Positions 8,650-16,289 of a stretch of 64,000 nucleotides of DNA are shown piece after piece. Below the pieces are notes generated by a model. That model had not been told where the DNA came from, made no database searches, and saw only the letters and a list, made by a program, of their open reading frames with translations. Location of the stretch: the NCBI RefSeq assembly GCF_028369105.1, contig NZ_JAQNDO010000001.1:1488001-1552000 (forward strand), written 5' to 3'. A program made the position numbers and the translations under genes. The DNA comes from Polyangium mundeleinium (GTDB lineage: Bacteria > Myxococcota_A > Polyangia > Polyangiales > Polyangiaceae). The stretch's first letter is position 1; each line of letters begins with the position of its first letter.

Positions 8650-9497
8650 GCGAGCTCGGCATGCAGTTCATCCAGCACTGTCAACCGCCGCGACACACGA
8701 AGAAAACGGCGGCCTCGTATGCGCACCGCGTCCTCAAGTTCATCGAATGGGCCGAAGATCGGAAGATCCGTCGCGCGGACGAGGTCACCTTCAAGGTGAT
8801 GTCCTCGTTTGTCCGAAGTAGGACGGCCGCCGGCAACGGAGCAGCGACGATCAACCGGGCGCTGACGGCTGTACGGCGCATGTACGCGTTCGCCAAGCGC
8901 GAGGGCCTCATTGAGCAGAATCCGTTCAAGCAGGAGGAGTTCGCCGAGCTGAAGCTGCGCGAGCCGCGGCCGAAGCCGAACGCGACGACACTATCGCCAT
9001 CGCAGATCGACGCGTTCCTCGACAAGGCCGACGAGATGGCGAAGCCCGGGTACGCCGCGCTCTTCCGCATGACGGCTGGGAGCGCGATCCGCATCGACGA
9101 AGCGCGTCACTTCGAGGCGAGCGACGTGGACGCGCCGCGCGGGATCCTCACGATCACGCCCAAGAAGAACTGGACGACGAAGGGGTATCGCTATCGCGAG
9201 ATCCCGATCTCGGCGAAGACCGCCGCGGCTGCGCTCGCGCTCGTTGCCGTGCGGGAGGCGATCGCGCTAGACGATAAGTCGGTGTGGAAGGAGATCCAGC
9301 GGATCCGGAAGGCGGCCGGGCTGCCGCAGTTCTCCATGCACGATCTGCGGCGCGCCTGGGCGAGCGCCGTGCACGCGAACGGGGCGTCGCTCAAGCAGGT
9401 GAGCGTCTGGCTTGGGCACGCCGACGTGCAGACGACCGAACGGTACATCCGCGTGTTCGAGGGCAAGAGCACCGGGCACGAGTTCTTGCCGAGGTGA
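8421..9497 (+). CDS. Tyrosine recombinase / phage-type integrase
   Basis: This 358-residue protein has the full layout of a site-specific integrase. A basic N-terminal arm-type domain (LWTGWIEGREVALGTADRVE) is followed by a SAM-like core-binding domain at about 74-165 and a catalytic domain. Catalytic residues are visible: R224 (GSAIRIDEARH), a likely K254, H307 and R310 (HDLRRAWAS), H333 (WLGHADVQTT) and nucleophile Y342. It cuts and joins att sites through a 3'-phosphotyrosine link. The likely att site is the tRNA-Arg fragment about 390 bp downstream. It overlaps the excisionase-type gene. Length and motif spacing look intact, so it may be active. Confidence 0.9.
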   Translation: MAKRKYILGQPHLLRRRGKKKLWTGWIEGREVALGTADRVEAQRRLDELVAQARRDPAAKRGGAARGPSEAPAPLLSELGMQFIQHCQPPRHTKKTAASYAHRVLKFIEWAEDRKIRRADEVTFKVMSSFVRSRTAAGNGAATINRALTAVRRMYAFAKREGLIEQNPFKQEEFAELKLREPRPKPNATTLSPSQIDAFLDKADEMAKPGYAALFRMTAGSAIRIDEARHFEASDVDAPRGILTITPKKNWTTKGYRYREIPISAKTAAAALALVAVREAIALDDKSVWKEIQRIRKAAGLPQFSMHDLRRAWASAVHANGASLKQVSVWLGHADVQTTERYIRVFEGKSTGHEFLPR

Positions 9498-9528
9498 CAG
9501 CGGCCACATCCGGGCCGGTCTGCGGAGC

Positions 9529-9558
9529 GAGCTAGGACGGCCCGCTCTGTTCTAGCTC
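9529..9558 (+). terminator. Possible hairpin after the integrase
   Basis: GAGCTAG (9529-9535) and CTAGCTC (9552-9558) are perfect inverted copies 16 bases apart, about 30 bp after the integrase stop. There is no T-run, so a terminator role is only possible; an integrase-binding arm site is an alternative. Confidence 0.3.
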
Positions 9559-9889
9559 CTGGTCTCCTGGTACGGCACGGCGGGGCGATGGGCGTGCGCG
9601 GGCGAGCGGGCGAGCAGCACCGTGCAGGTGGCGACGCAGAGATCCGGCGACGCAGGGAGGGACGGAGGGACCCGAACCAGTGCCGGTTGAAGGGGCCGGC
9701 CCGGGGGCCTCTGTCCGGGCATGGGCGCGGGACCTCTAGAGAGCCGTGGGCATGCTCACGCGCCCCGGGGAAGCGCCGGTTAGGCCAGGTGCCGTCGCTC
9801 CCCGCCGAGGGCCACGCGTGAGATTTGGCAGAGATTTGGCACGCGGGAGAGCCAGCGGTTTCCTGACGCGTGTAACTTCTTGATTTTAC

Positions 9890-9941
9890 TGGCACCCCCG
9901 GCAGGAATCGGACCTGCGACCTTCGGTTTAGGAAACCTCGG
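9890..9941 (-). other. tRNA-Arg(CCU) 3' fragment, probable attachment site
   Basis: On the minus strand this reads as the 3' part of a tRNA. The anticodon loop TTTCCTAAA is followed by a variable loop, a T-arm with five paired bases (GCAGG/CCTGC) and an acceptor strand ending in CCA. Upstream the expected D-arm and 5' acceptor half do not fold: only three anticodon-stem pairs form and GGGCTCCCGG replaces a D-arm. This is what remains when an integrase uses a tRNA 3' end as its target. The integrase at 8421-9497 lies just beside it, so this is probably attL or attR of the left element. The partner copy would lie left of the window. Confidence 0.7.
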
Positions 9942-10265
9942 CCCGTGATCCGGGAGCCCCCTCGCCAAAGTATGAGAATGACATCAGAAACAGCGTCGTT
10001 CCAGGCACTTTCGCGAAGGTGAGGGGGTTCTTCGGAGTGCCCGGGAGACGACGTGATGAGACACGACGGTAATGGGGTCGTGGTAACGCTCTGGTAACAG
10101 GAGCGGACGAGCTCGCGCTGAGACCCGTGGCCGGCAACCCGGCAGGACAACTAGCGCAGGATGTTCGGCGGCGGGGCCCCTGAGCTGGACCGAACGTGCG
10201 CGGAGTCGCTTTACGCCAGCACTTGACGCGTCGTACAGGGTCGGCTAGCTCGCGAACGAGCTCGA
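9942..10265. other. Intergenic stretch between att-like fragment and TIR gene
   Basis: No gene or strong structure seen. Open frames across it are low-complexity and include a translated copy of the tRNA fragment. The TIR gene promoter should lie at its right end. Confidence 0.4.
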
Positions 10266-10718
10266 ATGAAACCGATCGACGTCTTCTTCTCCTACTCGCA
10301 CCGGGACGAGGCCATGCGTGACGAGCTCGCGGCCCACTTGTCTAGCCTTCGGCGGAGCGGGTTGATCCACGAGTGGCACGACCGGCTCATCCCAGCCGGC
10401 GAGAGCTGGAAGCACGCGATCGACGTACATCTCGAAAAGGCGCACCTCGTGCTGGTGCTCGTCAGCGCCGATTTCATCGCGTCCAACTACTGCTACGAGA
10501 TCGAGATGAAGCGCGCACTCGAACGCCGCGAGGCCGGCCAAGCGCGCGTCGTCCCTATCATCGTGCGTGCCTGCGACTGGCACCAGACACCACTCGGGGC
10601 GCTACAGGCTCTCCCGAGAGACGCCAAACCCGTCGCGGAGTGGCAGAGTCGCGACGCTGCGTGGACGGACGTCGCGCGTGGAATCAGAGCCGTGGTTGAA
10701 GGCCTGGCCCGGCCTTGA
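10266..10718 (+). CDS. Stand-alone TIR-domain protein
   Basis: All 150 residues form one TIR domain. The first strand and loop read DVFFSYSHRDEAMRDEL, the core strand LVLVLVSADFIASNYCYE, and the last helix AEWQSRDAAWTDVARGIR. The acidic residue after the conserved Cys (E78 in CYEIEMKRALE) matches the catalytic Glu of NAD-cleaving TIR domains. Bacterial TIR proteins often act in anti-phage defence by depleting NAD or making a signal nucleotide, usually with a sensor partner. No sensor gene adjoins it here except the second TIR protein, which converges on it. It lies just outside the tRNA-Arg att fragment, a common place for defence cargo. NADase activity is inferred. Confidence 0.8.
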   Translation: MKPIDVFFSYSHRDEAMRDELAAHLSSLRRSGLIHEWHDRLIPAGESWKHAIDVHLEKAHLVLVLVSADFIASNYCYEIEMKRALERREAGQARVVPIIVRACDWHQTPLGALQALPRDAKPVAEWQSRDAAWTDVARGIRAVVEGLARP

Positions 10719-10734
10719 CCGGCGGCCATCAAGG
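10713..10734. terminator. Shared hairpin between convergent TIR genes
   Basis: CCTTGA (10713-10718) and TCAAGG (10729-10734) form a perfect inverted repeat around ten bases. Each arm contains the stop codon of one of the two convergent TIR genes, so it could act as a compact two-way terminator. Confidence 0.4.
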
Positions 10735-12027
10735 ATCATCGATGAATACCAGCACGCGCGTGTCCTTGGCGTTCGGTGGCGCGAGCCGAAGCCCGATGCA
10801 TAGCGCGGTTGTCTTGATGTAGTTGTGGCTCGCTGTGAATTGCAGACTAGGGAGAAGTTGTCCAGGCTCCCAGATCTCGATCTGGATTCCCTTTCCGTGG
10901 ATTAACTCACCCAGTACAATAGGTACCGGCAGCGGCGGCGTTGCAAACAGCTTCTCCGAATTTGCGTGCGCGGACGAGTAAGGGACACACGTGCGAGATT
11001 CGGTTGCTCCTGGTCGGCGGAAGCATACGAGCGCATCCTTGGACGGCTCGTTACCGTTGATCAATGCGTGGGCTAGCCGGAGCGAATAGCGCTGCTCGGC
11101 GCTGAGGTTCTCGCTGCACGCGCCCGGCACGCGCGCCCTTCCAGAACCACATTTCCCGCACATCGCCTGACCATCGAGGCACACGTCTGGGAGTTTCCTC
11201 CTGTTCTCGGCATCGGCTTGGCAGTCGATTCCGCCGCAGCACGAAGATGCGTAGATGCCGGTAGGCGTGGTCGTCGTGCGGGGCGCGAGAGGCGTCGTAG
11301 CGACCTGGATGGGGGCGACGGGGGCTGGCGGCGCCGCGGTAGCGTTCTCGTGTGCCGTGCTTGGCCACGCGAGGTATACGGCGTAGCCCAGAAGGCAAAG
11401 CCCGACGGCTTTGCGGAACATTGCGCCCCATTCGCTGTTCGCGGTGGTGGCGGCCTGTGGAGCCGCCTGTTGAGGCGCATATTGAGGCTGCATCGGGGAG
11501 ACGCCTGGCGTCTGATAGTGCTGCCCGAGTGGCGCATGCATGGGCATACTCACAGGCGGATCGACGTAACCCTCGGCCGTAAGTAGGCTTTTAACAATAC
11601 CGTAGATGCCCTCAGCGACGACCGTCCAAGCCTCATCGCGATTCGGCCAGCTCTCGACGAACCCCCTGCCAGGAAGGGTGGCTACACCGGCCGGAAACAC
11701 GCGGGTCGTATTCAAGGCGTGGTGCCTAACGAGGACCGGAACGGCTCTCGCCTCGTGCCTCTCTTGTCGTTCAAAGGCACACTGCTCCTCGCTGCGGCAT
11801 CGGTCATTATTTTCGAAATTTACTGTACGCAAAAGTACAACAATGCGCGCTTGCGAAAACCAGACATCCAGGACGGCGTTGATGTTCTGACCAGGGGCGA
11901 CCTTTCCCTGGTGCGCGACCCGGATGCGACCCTTGTTCACGAAGCGCGCGAGGTGCCTCTCGAGCGTCTCGCAAGACGCCGCGTCTTCCGGCGCAAAGGA
12001 GATGTACACGTCGACCGGGGGAGGCAT
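10729..12027 (-). CDS. TIR-domain protein with one membrane span and Cys-rich C-terminal part
   Basis: I use ATG 12027, where the TIR domain begins; the frame upstream is Arg/Trp-rich and unconvincing. Residues 1-150 are TIR (VDVYISFAPEDAASCETLER, RIVVLLRTVNFENNDRCRSE, then WPNRDEAWTVVAEGIYGIV). A Pro/Gln-rich linker covers 160-195 and a single hydrophobic segment about 206-221 (VGLCLLGYAVYLAW). About 210 residues follow, starting with a Cys-rich stretch (SSCCGGIDC, CGKCGSG). The layout suggests a cytoplasmic TIR domain tied to an outer sensing domain. The acidic residues E80/E81 fall where the catalytic Glu is expected, but the surrounding motif is weak. It converges with the other TIR gene. 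Confidence 0.75.
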   Translation of the reverse strand: MPPPVDVYISFAPEDAASCETLERHLARFVNKGRIRVAHQGKVAPGQNINAVLDVWFSQARIVVLLRTVNFENNDRCRSEEQCAFERQERHEARAVPVLVRHHALNTTRVFPAGVATLPGRGFVESWPNRDEAWTVVAEGIYGIVKSLLTAEGYVDPPVSMPMHAPLGQHYQTPGVSPMQPQYAPQQAAPQAATTANSEWGAMFRKAVGLCLLGYAVYLAWPSTAHENATAAPPAPVAPIQVATTPLAPRTTTTPTGIYASSCCGGIDCQADAENRRKLPDVCLDGQAMCGKCGSGRARVPGACSENLSAEQRYSLRLAHALINGNEPSKDALVCFRRPGATESRTCVPYSSAHANSEKLFATPPLPVPIVLGELIHGKGIQIEIWEPGQLLPSLQFTASHNYIKTTALCIGLRLAPPNAKDTRVLVFIDDP

Positions 12028-12254
12028 CACACACCAGTCCCAGCATACATGCCTGGCCGTCCACGGCAAAGAATTTTGCGCACCGACGGTTCCAGACTGG
12101 CACGAGCGCCAAACCCCAGGCAAATCAGGGCACGAGCGTCGCCAACTGAGGGCGGGCAGCAGCCAGGCTTGCGTCCACCTTGACGTCGATTGTCGAACAT
12201 CCGTATGGTCTTCCCGACCTCGCGCGAAACTCGCCCGGGCCAGGAGCATACAGC

Positions 12255-12560
12255 ATGCCGCCGCGACACCGACGTAACGATCAGCAGGGTGACAAACGGG
12301 GCGCATCTACGCAAAAAGAGCGGAAGCTATCACCGGTAGCATCGGCCAAAGGCAAGTGGACGCAGATAGCAATTCTGCTTCGGCGGATCGCAGATCTTCT
12401 CGACGCGCCGGAAGATCACGAGAGCCCTGGCGGAGGTCTCCGTCGCCGCCCTGTCCGATCCAGTGCTCTTGTGGTACCGCCACTTCATCCGCCTAGCGAG
12501 GAGGACAGGCGACGAGCGAGGGAAGAACTACGACGTCTGGGTTACAAGATAATCAAGTAA
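12255..12560 (+). CDS. Small basic hypothetical protein
   Basis: ATG 12255 follows CAGGAG with an eight-base gap, giving 101 residues. The protein is basic, with a central helix (KWTQIAILLRRIADLLDA) and a C-terminal helix (EEDRRRAREELRRLGYKIIK). The spacing of charged and hydrophobic residues looks like a genuine small folded protein, perhaps DNA-binding. No family recognised. It diverges from the membrane TIR gene and converges on the AgmX-type lipoprotein. Confidence 0.55.
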   Translation: MPPRHRRNDQQGDKRGASTQKERKLSPVASAKGKWTQIAILLRRIADLLDAPEDHESPGGGLRRRPVRSSALVVPPLHPPSEEDRRRAREELRRLGYKIIK

Positions 12561-12829
12561 CTGGGCACGCCACCTCGTTTCTCTCCTCGGCTCGCCCCGT
12601 GCTGAGCAGATACGGGGCCACGTGATATGGGGCGTGCTGTTGTCGATGTACGATAAAGTATACCTGCGGTGGCAGGTGCAGGTCGTCGACCCGACCGGGC
12701 GAGTTACTGGCACGGAAGACGCTGGAGCACGTGATGCGGTGCGCCGTGAGTCTGTCGATGCTCGATGGCCCTCCGAGAAACAGGCACCCGTTGCAACAGC
12801 TTGAAGGATAGCCCCCATCAAGGCGGGCA

Positions 12830-12851
12830 GCGGGGCGCGGCGGCGCCCCGC
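12830..12851 (-). terminator. Strong GC hairpin after the AgmX-type gene
   Basis: GCGGGGCGC (12830-12838) and GCGCCCCGC (12843-12851) form a perfect nine-base stem with loop GGCG, beginning one base after the leftward gene's TAA. No T-run follows, but position and strength suggest a terminator serving this convergent pair. Confidence 0.5.
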
Positions 12852-12852
12852 A

Positions 12853-13377
12853 TTATCTTGCCTCGCCTCGATTTTGTGCATTGCCTACATCGGGCTCGCT
12901 GTCCCCTGCACTGAAGAAAATCGGGTACACCACCGCCACGACACGCCCGTCGGGACGCGGAAACTGGAGCTCGGTGATTACTTTCACCACGCAGGCCGTC
13001 ACCGCGGGATCGGGCATGGGGGGACGTGACGGCGAGGGAGGCTGCTGCCAACCCGCGGGCGGCACCGCAGCAGCACGGCTGACCGTACCGTCGAGTCCGA
13101 TGATGAAACGCGTGACGACGATGCCCCGGAGGTCCGCATTATGTCGGAGGCCATTCTCGTAGCACAGGCGGAAGCGGGGAAAGGCTTGGCGGACGACGCG
13201 CTGGATCACTTCAGGCGGCAGTGCAGAGGTTTCCTTCGGCGAGGAGGCGCCCAGTGGCGGCGAGGTCTCGCTGCTCTCGATGATTTTCTTTGGCGTAGGC
13301 GAGCGTGCCGCCCCGCAACCCAGGAAGACTGCCAGCCACACCGCGGCGGAGGTTACCTTCGGAACTCGAATGACCAT
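12853..13377 (-). CDS. AgmX/PglI C-terminal domain lipoprotein
   Basis: ATG 13377 gives about 174 residues with a lipoprotein signal (AVWLAVFLGCG, lipid-bearing Cys at the end of the motif). The mature part carries the AgmX/PglI C-terminal domain: RVVRQAFPRFRLCYENGL, GIVVTRFIIGLDGTVS and CVVKVITELQFPRPDG, ending VVAVVYPIFF. In Myxococcota this domain occurs in gliding-motility and envelope proteins and is thought to be a TonB-C-like periplasmic fold. The protein is probably membrane-anchored and periplasmic. The small ALADLL protein lies 25 bp upstream on the same strand and may share its transcript. Family assignment is good; exact role unknown. Confidence 0.75.
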   Translation of the reverse strand: MVIRVPKVTSAAVWLAVFLGCGAARSPTPKKIIESSETSPPLGASSPKETSALPPEVIQRVVRQAFPRFRLCYENGLRHNADLRGIVVTRFIIGLDGTVSRAAAVPPAGWQQPPSPSRPPMPDPAVTACVVKVITELQFPRPDGRVVAVVYPIFFSAGDSEPDVGNAQNRGEAR

Positions 13378-13402
13378 GACTTGTCTTGCCGCTCCCGAAC
13401 GG

Positions 13403-13651
13403 TCACGAGCGTTTCTTATCGCCATTTTCTTCTGGTTGTGTGACATCTTCCTTGGGAGGAGGATAGCTTATGAGATCCGCCACAAGAAGATCTGCGAGCG
13501 CTTTGGTAATCGCTGCCTTTTGGTCGGGTGAACACATGTCCCAGAACCGCTTCCCCTCCGGTAGCTCAACGCGGACTTCGTCTTTCGCTCCAGTGACAGG
13601 GGGAGTTGCTCGACGTTCTCGTTTGCCTTTCACACCAGCATTCTTTGCCAT
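13403..13651 (-). CDS. Small protein with C-terminal ALADLL...YPP motif (second copy)
   Basis: This predicted 82-residue protein starts at ATG 13651. Its N-terminal third is basic (AKNAGVKGKRERRATPP). It then reads EGKRFWDMCSPDQKAA and KALADLLVADLISYPP, the motif that also ends the protein at 987-1313. Its start lies 22 bp inside the 3' end of the preceding gene, so the two are probably coupled. Function unknown. Recurrence of the motif in two unrelated neighbourhoods argues that it is a real family. Confidence 0.6.
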   Translation of the reverse strand: MAKNAGVKGKRERRATPPVTGAKDEVRVELPEGKRFWDMCSPDQKAAITKALADLLVADLISYPPPKEDVTQPEENGDKKRS

Positions 13652-14061
13652 CGCTCGATGACCTCCGGCAGAGCGGCCACATCGATCGATCTTTCCAGGC
13701 GGCCGCGGTACTGGTCGATCGTGATGGGAATACAGAGGATACCAGCGTCCTCGAGCGGCTCTCCCGCGAGCACCGCGAGCCTCGAGACCTCGTCGAGGCA
13801 GCGATTGTCTGCTGGAAGGACGACGTTCGGCAGAAGCAGGAGGGCCGAGAGCTCGTCGGCGAGCCGGGTCTCGCGTTCGTCGCGGTGTGAGGAGCTCCCC
13901 CACGCCGCCGAGAGCCTCACCCGTTCGAAGGTGATGCCGCGCCGAACTCCGGTGGTTCGTCCCGGGATCCGGTTGCAGTTTGTCCGTAGGCGCTCGTGCC
14001 TACCAAATGCCGTTGCGAACGACAGTTTTACGTGGTACGCGTTTGTCCTCGAACACGCCAT
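13630..14061 (-). CDS. Hypothetical protein coupled to the ALADLL gene
   Basis: The frame runs from ATG 14061 (or GTG 14106) to 13630, giving 143-158 residues. The C-terminal 80 residues look protein-like: RLADELSALLLLPNVVLPAD, then LEDAGILCIPITIDQYRGRL and VAALPEVIERWQRM. The N-terminal part is Arg-rich and less convincing. The ATG at 14061 shares its CATG with the divergent lipoprotein ATG at 14060, so the true start may be further downstream. It overlaps the ALADLL gene by 22 bp. Family not recognised; a small toxin or nuclease fold cannot be excluded but is not shown. Confidence 0.4.
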   Translation of the reverse strand: MACSRTNAYHVKLSFATAFGRHERLRTNCNRIPGRTTGVRRGITFERVRLSAAWGSSSHRDERETRLADELSALLLLPNVVLPADNRCLDEVSRLAVLAGEPLEDAGILCIPITIDQYRGRLERSIDVAALPEVIERWQRMLV

Positions 14062-14461
14062 GCCGTCACCCACGTCGACCAAGTGGTTCGCTTCCCACGT
14101 CGCCACGATGTCCGGAGCCGCTGTCTTCCTCGTGCTCGCCGGGTGCGCGCCAAGTCGAGAGGAGCAGGCCGCGCTGGACCAGCCGCCGAAGGTGGCGGTG
14201 CGGTTTGGGCCCTCTCTGCGCCTTCCCGACCCAGACCGCCAGTGCGTGCGCCGGCCCGGCGTTCACGCTTGTCCTGCCGGATGGCCCATCCGAGGCATCA
14301 TTCCGGTCGCTCGCCCGCAGATCGCCACCTGCGTGTACGCGCCGAACGGAGCCTCGCCGGCCACGGAGCTCGACGAGAATGGCGTGCCGCAGAGCGAGAT
14401 CACGGTTTGTTGCGTTCTGACTTACAGACAGGCAGACGCGCGGAACGACTGCTCGCCATGA
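14060..14461 (+). CDS. Small lipoprotein with conserved cysteines
   Basis: This predicted 133-residue protein from ATG 14060 carries a signal peptide ending in a lipobox (GAAVFLVLAGCAPS). The mature part is short with five cysteines (RQCVRRPGVHACPAGW, ATCVYAP, VCCVLTY), likely as disulfides. This is typical of small secreted myxobacterial lipoproteins. It converges with the ComM-like gene, leaving 19 bp between stops. No family name recognised. Confidence 0.65.
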   Translation: MPSPTSTKWFASHVATMSGAAVFLVLAGCAPSREEQAALDQPPKVAVRFGPSLRLPDPDRQCVRRPGVHACPAGWPIRGIIPVARPQIATCVYAPNGASPATELDENGVPQSEITVCCVLTYRQADARNDCSP

Positions 14462-14480
14462 CCCGCGTTCGGTGCGCGTG

Positions 14481-15935
14481 TCACGAGAACTGGATCGCCT
14501 CGTACACATGTCGCTTGCCCGGGGCGCGCACGCCACTGATGTCCGCCAGAGCCGCGATCGTTCGCGCAACGCGCAGCACCTTGGGCCAGTTGCTCGGCAA
14601 CACCCCGCGCTTCTGGGCGAAGCTCCACAGCGCATGCTCACTCCCCGTCTCGCTCTCAGGCGCCATCGCTGCCCGAGCCGTGCGCGCCGCCGCAACCCGC
14701 CTCCTGACCACCTCGCTCCGCTCCGGCTTGGCCACGTCGAAGACCGATGGCAACACCACCTGCATGTCGAAGTAGCGATCGAACACCGCCCGCAGCCGCC
14801 GCTCGTGACGCTGGATCTCCGTCCGCGTACACGTACAAGGCCGGATGCCCTCATCGCCCCGAAACCCGCACGGGCAAGCGCACGACGCGCCGACGAGCAG
14901 AGGCCGCGCCGGGAACCCGGAGCTCTCGCCCTTGGCGAGCGCGACGGCCAGGGCGGCGAGGTCGGAGCGACGGAACTCGAGCAGCTCGTCGAGGAAGAGC
15001 ACGCCTCCATGCGCGAGCGAGACTTCCCCGGGACGCACCCCACCGGGGCAGGCCGGGTCGTCCCTGCCGAGGAACTTCTCGAGCGTCGCGTCGCGGTAAT
15101 TCGGCAAGCGGATCGGGCGGCTCCCGAGGAGCCCCCGCTCGGCTTCGAGCAATCCGGCAATGGAGTAGATGCTCGTCACCTCGATCGCCTCGTCCGCGGT
15201 CATCGAGGGGAGGAGAGCGGGTAGCTTCAAAGCTGCCGACGTACGCCCCGCTCCCCCGATGATCAGGAGCGGATGTTGGCCGGCCGCGGCGATTTCGAGC
15301 GCGCGGCGGACCGATGCCATCATGAACGGCTTCTCTGCCAGATCACGCTCATACGACCGTGTCGAGCGACGAGGGCCCGCGGGATCGAGCACGTGGGAGC
15401 CGCGCAGGGAGTCGAGCACATCGCGAAGGTGGTCCACGACGCGCACGTCGAGCCCGGCGTGTGCCGCCTCCGCGGCGTCGGCGCGAGGGATGATCGCGTG
15501 CCGGATGGCGTGGGATGTCGACGCAGCCTTCAGCGCCGGCAAGATGCCACGTACGTGCTGGACCTCGCCTGACCTGGAGAGCTCGCCGAGCACAACCGTC
15601 GACGGTAGCGATTTCTGCTCGAATGCCAGCAGAACGGCCACTGCGATCGCCAGATCGAGTTGGCCGCCGTGGTTGTTGGTGCCGGTTGGGGTGATCTCGA
15701 CGGCGATCTCGAGATCGTTTCTCTTGAGCGTGTTGTAAATGGCCGTCGCCACACGACGCCGCGTTAGCTCCCAGGAGTCTTCGTCGAGACCCGCGAGCTC
15801 GAATGTGCCGAATTGGTCGTGCTCGATGGTGACGTTGACGTGGACGAGCGACGCAGACAACCCCGCCAGCGTTATGGAGAAGATGTCGCCGCGGCGCGTG
15901 TCCATTGGATGGGATGTCTCGTCAGGTGCTTCCAC
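14481..15935 (-). CDS. ComM/YifB-like Mg-chelatase-type AAA protein with degenerate Walker A
   Basis: This 484-residue protein has the YifB/ComM layout. A Lon-type S5-fold N-terminal domain (residues about 15-185; LDLAIAVAVLLAFEQ, LGELSRSGEVQHVRGILPAL) is followed by a Mg-chelatase-like AAA core and a C-terminal lid. Walker B is present (GVLFLDELLEF). Walker A reads GGAGRTSAA where an active family member has GxPGxGKT, so the phosphate-binding Lys is lost. ComM is a hexameric branch-migration helicase in transformation; this version should not hydrolyse ATP normally. GTG 15935 follows GGAG and overlaps the upstream gene. Family sure; loss of activity inferred. Confidence 0.8.
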   Translation of the reverse strand: MEAPDETSHPMDTRRGDIFSITLAGLSASLVHVNVTIEHDQFGTFELAGLDEDSWELTRRRVATAIYNTLKRNDLEIAVEITPTGTNNHGGQLDLAIAVAVLLAFEQKSLPSTVVLGELSRSGEVQHVRGILPALKAASTSHAIRHAIIPRADAAEAAHAGLDVRVVDHLRDVLDSLRGSHVLDPAGPRRSTRSYERDLAEKPFMMASVRRALEIAAAGQHPLLIIGGAGRTSAALKLPALLPSMTADEAIEVTSIYSIAGLLEAERGLLGSRPIRLPNYRDATLEKFLGRDDPACPGGVRPGEVSLAHGGVLFLDELLEFRRSDLAALAVALAKGESSGFPARPLLVGASCACPCGFRGDEGIRPCTCTRTEIQRHERRLRAVFDRYFDMQVVLPSVFDVAKPERSEVVRRRVAAARTARAAMAPESETGSEHALWSFAQKRGVLPSNWPKVLRVARTIAALADISGVRAPGKRHVYEAIQFS

Positions 15936-16275
15936 TCGGCTCCGGCCCTGGTTCCGGGGTCACCGGCTCGGGATCCTGGGGTTGCTTCGGCGCGCTGGTC
16001 TTGCCTTGGATCGCGCACCGGAGCGAGAGCGCCACGTTCGGCATGACGAGCTCGACCTCCTCGGCGAAGAGCCCCATCTCCGCGGGCGTCAGGCGAAATC
16101 CGCGCCATTCCTTCCGGCCGTGCCGCATATCGGCGGGCAGTTCGTCTTCGTGCATGTAGACGTACCCGTCGCTTGCGAGCGCGAACGGGGCCGCGCACTC
16201 GATGACGGGCTCTTGCTCGGTTGCCTCGGCGACTTCCTCGGCGACGGACTCTTGCTCGGTTTCCTGTTCCGACAT
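15922..16275 (-). CDS. Acidic hypothetical protein
   Basis: ATG 16275 with GGGGAAG upstream gives about 117 residues; a GTG at 16293 would couple it directly to the preceding stop. Both ends are acidic or Pro-rich and disordered. The middle holds a compact segment: ASDGYVYMHEDELPADMRHG, GFRLTPAEMGLFAEEVELV and NVALSLRCA. It overlaps the ComM-like gene by 14 bp in a clear operon. No family recognised; probably a small cytoplasmic partner protein. Confidence 0.6.
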   Translation of the reverse strand: MSEQETEQESVAEEVAEATEQEPVIECAAPFALASDGYVYMHEDELPADMRHGRKEWRGFRLTPAEMGLFAEEVELVMPNVALSLRCAIQGKTSAPKQPQDPEPVTPEPGPEPSGST

Positions 16276-16289
16276 TATGTGCTTCCCCT

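Noticed and set aside
9191-10150. Long leftward frame across the integrase end and att fragment
   Set aside because: It contains a translated tRNA fragment and runs antisense to the integrase catalytic domain, so it is an artefact.
12612-12804. Short rightward frame before the AgmX-type gene
   Set aside because: No ribosome site, no conserved pattern, and it converges into a terminator-like hairpin.
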